Assembly: GCF_017498545.1 (NCBI RefSeq) | Contig: NZ_CP071793.1 | Location: forward strand, 1,364,001-1,428,000 | DNA: 64,000 nucleotides | Source: Sulfidibacter corallicola | GTDB lineage: Bacteria; Acidobacteriota; Holophagae; Acanthopleuribacterales; Acanthopleuribacteraceae | Reading direction: 5' to 3' | In this document: one piece after another, positions 26,001 to 32,220 of the stretch | Layout of the letters: the number at the start of each line of letters is the position of its first letter | Numbering within the stretch: position 1 is the stretch's first letter | Position numbers and translations under genes: made by a program | Notes under the pieces: generated by a model | What the model was told of the DNA's origin: nothing | Database searches by the model: none | What the model saw: the letters and a program-made list of their open reading frames with translations, nothing else

Positions 26001-26337
26001 TCGGCCTACTGACATTTATACTCAAAACCTGAATTGCGACCTGATTGTTCTGAGCGCCTGTGAATTGGCTAAAGGAACCTATGTTCGGGGCGAAGGTTTA
26101 TTGGGCCTTCCCCAACATTTTCTCGAAGCTGGTGGGAGATCTGTTGTAGTGCCCCTGTTCAAGGTAGATGACGTAGCTTCTTCAAACCTCATGGTTCTCT
26201 TTTATGAGAATTGGATAAAGCGAAACAAGTCGAAATCCGCGGCCTTGGCGATGGCCCAGAAGCAATTAAAATCAACTACCAAATACCGAGACCCTTATTA
26301 CTGGGCCGGATTTGTGCTTTGGGGAGCACCAAACTAA
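23089..26337 (+). CDS. TPR-CHAT domain protein (putative caspase-like protease)
   Basis: A 1,082-residue protein. A signal-like hydrophobic stretch lies at about residues 37-55 (WLVGCLCWWLCTAWIFAQ). It is followed by a PPC-type beta domain (to about 170), a long TPR-like helical region (about 190-650), and a C-terminal CHAT peptidase domain. The catalytic pair is intact: histidine in VVHFATHGS and cysteine in VLSACELAKG, with the family ending YYWAGFVLWG. CHAT enzymes are clan CD proteases related to caspases and separase. The start overlaps the anti-sigma stop. The first 230 codons are GC-rich like the neighbours; the rest is strongly AT-rich, suggesting that the TPR-CHAT part was acquired or replaced separately. 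Substrate unknown; the small protein encoded 15 bp downstream is a candidate partner. Confidence 0.88.
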   Translation: MMQSPDPTPQSISRFAGLTDLRRPDTAGTRHRAAVPKWLVGCLCWWLCTAWIFAQKPADVEARRLEAVTGEVIEIQSGKTHAIPIDLKAGTFLDVNLTEMGIDIALELRDPSGARVAHADRVNDHTDHPERLWYRVATAGPHALRIQASSEGEHAGGAYWLHVAPNGELTEETEVKAHAGAEMFRLRRLTETIGKHSPEACIDGAAEDLERLGLFRDAALLRWQAGLYERRVYHDRLALSLFLRAQEFFQDVGDLFAYVDLERRVAEQLKRLGDFSAEDIYKNALSVAKKNGDPRIVSNIHREFGKYYWFRDRYLDALFQANEALQIALKTGRKIDVLQGYYQRGLCYSVSGLEEESLLDFEKVYNIAMETNDTYNQVSALVQIGWVHYQHERYHDAMIYYDKGMNVCEQVGEYLTGTKIWLMGRRNSTLRELGRFDEALKSYDEILRLRENRSVSPHNKQITYANIAEIYLAKMEETGQDLLEEYWRYVKLAEASGVLAGSPKSDLHDFFNQSRAFLLARDLENALLKIDAAHEIMNEFFSKARGRSLGAAYNYMRTSYYEKKMEILFELVQQEGELSTEYEKQFFQTFEDYRALNLHTLLQSKFLPDDLPEGAVYLYEKWEGLRSRLHQAGDLLDDINTKDVKQRARIELEVSLLEDELYRTEDLLREKAGIIDAGKDIEVDLDNVQNEILGEDTGLVAFHLGKSISFVMGITKSGITIEQLPEKEKIEELVVNINNSYNQRPSAFTNRKNVYQMSAKLVEMCLGPVKNQINGKKNLLIIADGPMLVVPWSALSAKGVFAEPSDDNIFLVDLFNLTLIPSARVLNHLRLASDSSKVPYAMLFGDPVFSSEDKRLLGAIKPVDVSLENEKRNQSRDLVLPIDDRNGSSTRFNKNRLVASRDEVKLIADLLPFKHKLYLDFEANRANFLSEAERATVVHFATHGSISNRQVLSSVVLSTVSEKGESISGTIRPTDIYTQNLNCDLIVLSACELAKGTYVRGEGLLGLPQHFLEAGGRSVVVPLFKVDDVASSNLMVLFYENWIKRNKSKSAALAMAQKQLKSTTKYRDPYYWAGFVLWGAPN

Positions 26338-26352
26338 AAAAAGGAGCTTGAG

Positions 26353-26574
26353 ATGACTTCAAATAAAGACTCGAAAGAGACGCAAGGAAAAATGGAGAAT
26401 GTAGATCAAATGAAAAAAGAGAGGCTCTTTGTCTCTTTCTCTTCCGAGGAAGGGGGAGACAATTCGGTAAGGAAAAAGGCCCGAGGGGGTGGTTCGCCCA
26501 ACAACGCTGGCTCTCCTGATCCTCGGGAAGATAAAACTGGAGCTCTTGGCATCCCTGATTCGGATGAAGGCTGA
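26353..26574 (+). CDS. Small hydrophilic protein downstream of CHAT gene
   Basis: A 73-residue predicted protein starting with ATG 7 bases after AAAGGAGC, 15 bp behind the CHAT stop and sharing its AT-rich composition in the first half. It is rich in Lys, Glu, Asp, Gly and Ser, has no membrane segment and is probably disordered. Notable stretches are RLFVSFSSEEGGDNSVRKKA, then GGGSPNNAGSPDPRED and the acidic end PDSDEG. I do not recognise a family. Position and ribosome-binding site argue that it is a real gene; a role as substrate, inhibitor or effector peptide of the CHAT protease is only an inference from cotranscription. Confidence 0.6.
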   Translation: MTSNKDSKETQGKMENVDQMKKERLFVSFSSEEGGDNSVRKKARGGGSPNNAGSPDPREDKTGALGIPDSDEG

Positions 26575-27037
26575 GCTGAGCAAATACGTGTTTTAATCCG
26601 GATACTATTACGCATTGAATGGCCTGGCTCATCCAATCGATCCTCTGTATTGCCAGGCCGCTTATGTTGCTTTTTAATGTATCCCGTCCTATGTAAAGCT
26701 GGATGAGAAGTAATTTCAAAGATAGTTTTTTAGAGTTCTGACGCAATCAATTTTCCGCTTCACTGTGTTGGATGAATTTCAAGTACCGGCCCAGCGCCTA
26801 CCGCGACGACCTCCTTCCTCCGCATGCGGGAACGCTTTGTCGGGACACCGCCGGTTCGCTCTCCGTGAACTCCGCGACCTCCGTGGTGAAAAAAATCCAC
26901 GGCCCCAAAAGCCCAAGAACCATTCGGTGACAGGCCTTCACCCACCCTCATTTCGGCTTCACAAATGGCGTGGCTCATGCTTTAGTGGCCCCAAGACGCC
27001 GAACGCCATTATCGATCCTCATCCAAAAGGTGAAATT
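26575..27037. other. Intergenic region with degenerate dispersed repeat
   Basis: No gene was recognised. The first 190 bp remain AT-rich like the CHAT gene; GC content then rises sharply. Around 26795-26835 the sequence CCTACCGCGACGACC...CATGCGGGAACGC resembles the distal part of the REP-like repeats seen at 53388. 26850-26893 contains TCCGTGAACTCCGCGACC followed by GTGGTGAAAAAAATCC, a phrase that also occurs in part near 11775. Confidence 0.5.
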
Positions 27038-27499
27038 ATGAAACGTCTCGCACAACATATCTCTGTATTTCTGCTGCTCCTGGTCGGCTGCGCCTTCGTG
27101 CTCGCCGACAACCCGCCCAAACGCGTGGACCTGGCCTCCGTGGAAGCCATGGACCTCGAACGCAATCGCAGTGTGGTCATCAGCGCCTACATCCTCAATA
27201 CCGGCTGGAAAAACGGCCAGAACTCGCCCGTCATCAAGATTTCCGAACGCCTCGGCAAGCGACTCAGCCCCATCGGCAGCCTCTTCAAGATCGATGCGCA
27301 ACAAGCGTTCTACAAAGCCAACAAAGCGGGCAAAAAAGAATACGTCATTTGGGAAAAAGAGAAAAAAGCGGAAGGCTATCACGCCAAGGCCTCCGTGATT
27401 CTCAAGGATGGCACCCCCACGGAAATCAAGCTCTTCCTGCTGGCGCCCGGCCAGAAGGAAGCGAAAACCAAAACCTGTCCCTACCCCTGGAAACACTGA
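27038..27499 (+). CDS. Small secreted protein of unknown function
   Basis: This 153-residue protein begins with a clear signal peptide (MKRLAQHISVFLLLLVGCAFVLA, with the cysteine at position 18 inside the hydrophobic core rather than in a good lipobox). The mature part is basic and mixed alpha/beta, with LNTGWKNGQNSPVIKI, LGKRLSPIGSLFKI and a lysine-rich middle (NKAGKKEYVIWEKEKKAEG), ending TCPYPWKH. No domain is recognised. The ATG was chosen because AAAAGGTGA precedes it. It stands alone: the CHAT operon ends 464 bp upstream and its own strong terminator lies 143 bp downstream, so it is probably monocistronic. Confidence 0.65.
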   Translation: MKRLAQHISVFLLLLVGCAFVLADNPPKRVDLASVEAMDLERNRSVVISAYILNTGWKNGQNSPVIKISERLGKRLSPIGSLFKIDAQQAFYKANKAGKKEYVIWEKEKKAEGYHAKASVILKDGTPTEIKLFLLAPGQKEAKTKTCPYPWKH

Positions 27500-28064
27500 A
27501 GACCGGTTCCGCCTCGGCGAAACGCCGACCTCGGGACCCAGGTGCCTCGACGCATCTCGACCCGAGATAGGGAACCGAAATCGGAAACGAAACATGCACC
27601 GGCGTCTTTTTTCCGCATTTCCGGGTCAGCGATCCATCCAAAAGGTGAACCCAACGACGGGTTCGCCTTTTTTTGTGGGCGCCCGGCGATACCGAGCCAA
27701 GACGTGCCGGTGGCCTCGATCCTTGGCAGTCAAGCGCTTCGCCGCTGCGCCTTGACCACCGCCAAACAGTTGAGCTATGGTTGACGGGTTTTTGCGTGAT
27801 GATCTCGGCCCGCATGTTCCGCGAAGTTCCTGCTGTCAGGACGCAAATCGGTGATCTGCCGCGTTTGCCCGAAAGAAAAAGCCCGTCCCGTACGTTTCCG
27901 TTTTTTCTCGCTCGCAAGCCTTGGTTGAACACCTGGTTACGTTGGATCGCAGGAGCCGTGCGCGGGAGCGACGGACGGATTGCCGACGGCGTCACGGGTC
28001 CATCGACCCGTCCCGCGCGGGACCCGTGGGCGCCAAAAACGATTAGCAGGGTTAAGGAAGCAGG
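27500..28064. other. Intergenic region between small secreted protein and parE
   Basis: Apart from the terminator at 27642-27674, nothing is recognised in these 565 bp. Open frames present are short, on conflicting strands and without ribosome-binding sites. The parE promoter should lie in the last 250 bp. Confidence 0.5.
27642..27674 (+). terminator. Rho-independent terminator
   Basis: The stem AAGGTGAACCC pairs with GGGTTCGCCTT (one G-T pair) around a 6-nt loop and runs straight into seven Ts. It ends the transcript of the small secreted protein. Confidence 0.88.
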
Positions 28065-29867
28065 ATGACCTCGTCCAAACCGGTTTACGATGAAAGCAAG
28101 ATCAAGAGTCTCAGCTCGCTGGAGCACATTCGCCTCCGGCCCGGCATGTACATCGGCCGCCTGGGTGACGGCAGTCACGCCGAAGACGGCATTTACATCC
28201 TTATTAAAGAAGTCGTCGATAACGCAATTGACGAATTCATCATGGGCCATGGCCAGCGCATCGAAATCGATACGGATGCCGAGGGTCGCGTGTCCATCCG
28301 CGACTACGGCCGCGGCATCCCGCTGGGCAAGGTCGTCGAATGCGTCTCGCGCATCAACACCGGCGCCAAGTACAACGACGACGTCTTCCAGTTCAGCGTG
28401 GGCCTCAACGGGGTCGGTACCAAGGCCGTGAACGCCCTTTCCGACAATTTCACCGTGCGTTCGGTACGCGAGGGCAAGTTCAAGGAAGCCTTTTTCGAAC
28501 ACGGCGTGCTGAAGCGCGAACGAGACGGCGCCAGCGACGAGGAGAACGGAACCTTCGTCTCGTTCGAGGTCGACCGCGAGGTGTTCCCCAACGGCGTGCG
28601 CATCAAGGAAGAGTTCCTGCGCAAACGGATTCAGTACTACAGCTACCTGAACAAGGGACTGACGCTCAAGCTCAACGGCGAAACCTTCTATTCCCGTCGC
28701 GGCCTCAAGGACCTGTTGGTCGCCGAAGTGGGCGACGAGGTGCTGTACGAACCCATCTACTACCGCGACAAATCCATCGAATTCGCCTTTTCCCACACCA
28801 CCAGTTACGGCGAGAACTTTTTCAGCTTCGTCAATGGCCAGTACACCAACGACGGCGGCACCCACCTCTCGGCGTTCCGCGAAGCGATCCTCAAGGCCAT
28901 CAACGTCTACTCCAAAAAGAGTTTCCAGGGGCAGGACGTGCGCGACGGCATCGCCGGCTGTATCGCGGTCAAGGTCAAGGACCCCGTGTTCGAATCACAG
29001 ACCAAGAACAAGCTCAGCAATACCGATATCCGCCAGGGCATCATCAACACCGTCAAGACGGTCATCGTCGATTTCCTTCACAAGAACGAGGAACTGGCCA
29101 AGAAGATTCTCGACAAGGTGACCTTCAACGAGAAGATCCGCAAGGAACTGCAGGCGGTCAAGAAGGAAGCGCGCGAGAAGGCGCGCAAGGTGGCCATCAA
29201 GATTCCCGGCCTGCGCGATTGCAAGTACCACTTCGGCGATCGCTCCAAGCACGGCGACAAGAGCCAGATCTTCCTGACCGAGGGACAGTCGGCCCTGGGC
29301 AGCATGGTCAGTTGCCGCAGTGCCGAGACCCAGGCGCTGTTCGCCCTGCGCGGCAAGCCGCTCAACGTCTTCGGGCTCAAGAAGGACGCGCTCTACAAGA
29401 ACGCCGAGCTCTACAACATCATGAAGGCCTTGGACATCGAGGACACCCTCGAGAACCTGCGCTACAACCAGGTCATCCTGGCGACCGACGCCGACGTCGA
29501 CGGTCTGCACATCCGCAACCTGTTGATCACCTTCTTCCTGCACTATTTCGAGGAATTGGTCACCCACGGGCACCTCTACATCCTGGAGACGCCGCTCTAC
29601 CGGGTGCGGAACAAGAAGGAAACCCATTATTGCTACACCGATGGCGAGCGCGACAAGGCCCTCGCCAAGCTCAAGGACCCCGAACTGACCCGATTCAAGG
29701 GTCTGGGCGAAATCTCGCCCAAGGAGTTCGGCGCCTTCATGGGTGACGACATGCGCCTGGTGCAGGTCACGGTCGACCACCACGCCGACATCAAGACCAC
29801 GTTGCGGTTCTACATGGGCAACAACACGCCCGAGCGCAAGACCTACATCATGGACAACCTCATCTGA
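28065..29867 (+). CDS. parE: DNA topoisomerase IV subunit B
   Basis: A 600-residue type IIA topoisomerase ATPase subunit. The GHKL ATPase is visible as EVVDNAIDEF (Mg-binding Asn), IRDYGRGIP and GLNGVGTKAVNALS; the transducer has the switch lysine region QTKNKLSNTD; the TOPRIM domain has TEGQSA and ATDADVDGLHIRNL, so metal-binding acidic residues are intact; the C-terminal part contains RFKGLGEIS. The short length, without the GyrB insert, and the partner gene immediately downstream favour ParE over GyrB. The ATG follows AAGGAAGCAGG. ParE supplies ATP-driven gate closure for chromosome decatenation together with ParC. Confidence 0.92.
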   Translation: MTSSKPVYDESKIKSLSSLEHIRLRPGMYIGRLGDGSHAEDGIYILIKEVVDNAIDEFIMGHGQRIEIDTDAEGRVSIRDYGRGIPLGKVVECVSRINTGAKYNDDVFQFSVGLNGVGTKAVNALSDNFTVRSVREGKFKEAFFEHGVLKRERDGASDEENGTFVSFEVDREVFPNGVRIKEEFLRKRIQYYSYLNKGLTLKLNGETFYSRRGLKDLLVAEVGDEVLYEPIYYRDKSIEFAFSHTTSYGENFFSFVNGQYTNDGGTHLSAFREAILKAINVYSKKSFQGQDVRDGIAGCIAVKVKDPVFESQTKNKLSNTDIRQGIINTVKTVIVDFLHKNEELAKKILDKVTFNEKIRKELQAVKKEAREKARKVAIKIPGLRDCKYHFGDRSKHGDKSQIFLTEGQSALGSMVSCRSAETQALFALRGKPLNVFGLKKDALYKNAELYNIMKALDIEDTLENLRYNQVILATDADVDGLHIRNLLITFFLHYFEELVTHGHLYILETPLYRVRNKKETHYCYTDGERDKALAKLKDPELTRFKGLGEISPKEFGAFMGDDMRLVQVTVDHHADIKTTLRFYMGNNTPERKTYIMDNLI

Positions 29868-29974
29868 CGCGGGCCGCGGGCGGGAGCGCGACGACCCGAT
29901 GCCCGCGCGTGGGTGGTCCCTCCGCCGACGACCCTTTGCACGCACGATCATTTTCAGCATTCTAAGGAACAGGC

Positions 29975-31927
29975 ATGGCCGATCAATTACGCGAACTCAT
30001 CGATGTCAACTTTCTCGAGTACGCCAGTTACGTCATCAAAGAGCGGGCGATTCCCCACGTCAACGACGGCTTGAAGCCGGTACAGCGCCGCATCCTCCAC
30101 ACCATGTTCGAGGTCGAGGACGGCAAGTTCAACAAGGTCGCCAACGTGGTCGGCCGCTGCATGCAGTACCACCCGCACGGCGACGCCTCGATCTTTGCCG
30201 CGCTGGTCAACCTGGCCAACAAAGAGCTGTTCATCGACAAGCAGGGGAACTTCGGCAACATCTACACCGGTGACTCGGCATCCGCCGCACGTTACATCGA
30301 ATGTCGCCTGACCCCCATGGCCAAAGAGACCATGTTCAACAAGGAGATCACTGAGTTCGTGCCCTCCTACGACGGCCGCAACAAGGAGCCGGTGACCCTG
30401 CCGGCCAAGTTACCGGTCATATTGCTGCAAGGGGCGGAAGGGATCGCGGTCGGGATGTCCACGTCGATTTTGCCGCACAACTTCCTCGAAGTGCTCGACG
30501 CCCAGATCGCCTACCTCGAGGGTCGCGAATTCAAGCTGCTGCCGGACTTTCCCACCGGCGGCACCATCGACGCCCGCGACTACAACGACGGCAACGGCAA
30601 GGTCAAGGTCCGCGCCAAGATCGACGTACCGGACGACAAACACCTGCTCATCAAGGAGATCCCCTACGGCACCACCACCGAGAAGCTGATCACTTCGATC
30701 GAGAACGCGATCAAGAAGGGCCGAATCAAGGTCAACGCAATTCAGGACTACACCGCCGAAGAGGTGGAGATCGAGCTGAGCCTGCCGCGCGGGATCTACG
30801 CGGATCAGGTGATCGAGGCCCTCTACGCCTTCACCGATTGCGAAATCAGCCATTCCCTGCAGATGACGCTGATCATGGACGACGAGAAGCCGCATGTCCT
30901 TTCCGTGTCCGAGGTGCTGCGCTACAACACCGACAAGCTCCTGAACGACTTGCGTCGCGAGTTCGAGATCGAGCTGGGCAAGCTGCGCGACAATCTCCAT
31001 TTCAAGACCCTCGAGCAGATCTTCATCGAAAACCGGATCTACAAGAACATCGAGGAACAGGAGACCTACGAGAAGGTGGTCCAAGCGGTTCACGACGGGT
31101 TCGTGCCCTTCCAGGATCAGCTCATTCGCGAACTGACCGACGAAGACGTGGAACGGCTGCTGCAGATTCGCATCAAGCGCATTTCGCGGTTCGACATCAA
31201 CAAGAGCCGTCGCGAGATCCAGGAGATCCTGGCCCGGATCGACGAGGTCAACAAGCTGCTGGCCGACATGGTGACCACCACGATCAACTACATCGTGGCG
31301 CTGCGCGACAAGTACGGCAAGGGTCGCGAGCGCAAGACCCGCATCAAGGAAATCGAAGAGGTCAGCCGCAAGGAAGTCGCGATCCAGGACCTGAAGCTGG
31401 GCTACGATCGCAAGACCGGCTACATCGGCACCGAGGTCAAAACCAAGAACTTCGTGCCCTGCTCCCAATTCCACAAGATCCTGGTGGTGACCGAAAAGTA
31501 CTACAAGGTCATTCAGGTGCCGGAGAAGCTCTACATCAAGGAGCGCATCCTGTACGTGGACAAGGTGGACAAGGACCTGGTGTTCAACTGCGTGTATCGC
31601 GAGCAGACCTCCGGGGTGGGCTTCATGAAGCGGTTCCGGGTGGACAAGTTCATCATGGAAAAGGAATACAGCTTCCTGCCGGAAGAGAACTGCAAGATCC
31701 TGCTGTTCCAAACGGATCCCGCGCCGCGTTTCAAGGTCTACTATCCGTTGAAGGCCCGAGCGCGGGTGACCGAGGAAGAATTCGATCTCTCCGAACAACT
31801 GGTCAAGGGCGTTTCCGCTCGCGGAAACCGCATTTCGACCAAACCGATCGTGGATCTCGAAATTCTCAAGAAGGAACGCGGCGCCGCCGAGCCGAAGCCG
31901 CCGACCGAGGATGCCGAGCCGAGTTGA
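29975..31927 (+). CDS. parC: DNA topoisomerase IV subunit A
   Basis: A 650-residue DNA-cleaving subunit. It begins MADQLRELIDVNFLEYASYV, with RAIPHVNDGLKPVQRRIL, the CAP-like fold region HPHGDASIF, and the catalytic tyrosine in SAARYIECRL. A coiled-coil gate region follows to about residue 450; the C-terminal beta-pinwheel is shorter than in E. coli ParC (about 750 residues), as in several non-proteobacterial lineages. The start follows AAGGAAC, and the gene lies 107 bp behind parE in the same direction. The two residues that normally anchor quinolones through a metal-water bridge (Ser and Asp/Glu of GDS-x3-D) are both alanine here. Confidence 0.92.
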   Translation: MADQLRELIDVNFLEYASYVIKERAIPHVNDGLKPVQRRILHTMFEVEDGKFNKVANVVGRCMQYHPHGDASIFAALVNLANKELFIDKQGNFGNIYTGDSASAARYIECRLTPMAKETMFNKEITEFVPSYDGRNKEPVTLPAKLPVILLQGAEGIAVGMSTSILPHNFLEVLDAQIAYLEGREFKLLPDFPTGGTIDARDYNDGNGKVKVRAKIDVPDDKHLLIKEIPYGTTTEKLITSIENAIKKGRIKVNAIQDYTAEEVEIELSLPRGIYADQVIEALYAFTDCEISHSLQMTLIMDDEKPHVLSVSEVLRYNTDKLLNDLRREFEIELGKLRDNLHFKTLEQIFIENRIYKNIEEQETYEKVVQAVHDGFVPFQDQLIRELTDEDVERLLQIRIKRISRFDINKSRREIQEILARIDEVNKLLADMVTTTINYIVALRDKYGKGRERKTRIKEIEEVSRKEVAIQDLKLGYDRKTGYIGTEVKTKNFVPCSQFHKILVVTEKYYKVIQVPEKLYIKERILYVDKVDKDLVFNCVYREQTSGVGFMKRFRVDKFIMEKEYSFLPEENCKILLFQTDPAPRFKVYYPLKARARVTEEEFDLSEQLVKGVSARGNRISTKPIVDLEILKKERGAAEPKPPTEDAEPS

Positions 31928-32172
31928 TCGGCGATCCCGCCCTCGGACGGGGCCGGGGCCGTTTCGCCCACGCTGCGCTGGGTCACTGAATTTTCTCGGT
32001 TTCGGCGACGGGGTGGTTTCGTCGCAAGTCGCGATCACGGTGTTCGCGATCCTGTCGGGCGTGCTTCAAAATACGTCAGGCACCGGCGATTCGGCGGGCC
32101 TTCCGTTTGTGATCCGCACCTCACAAGGCATTCGGCCGCCAAACTATCAGCCTTTCTCTGATCCAACCTTGC

Positions 32173-32178
32173 TATAAT
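32173..32178 (+). promoter_or_regulatory. Candidate -10 box of the Ser/Thr kinase gene
   Basis: A consensus TATAAT hexamer lies 42 bp before the ATG at 32221 in an otherwise GC-rich region. No good TTGACA-like -35 was found at 16-18 bp spacing, so this is a partial promoter call. Confidence 0.45.
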
Positions 32179-32220
32179 TTCACGGTTCCTCGAGCCTCCT
32201 TTTTGGCGGTAAGGCTTTTA

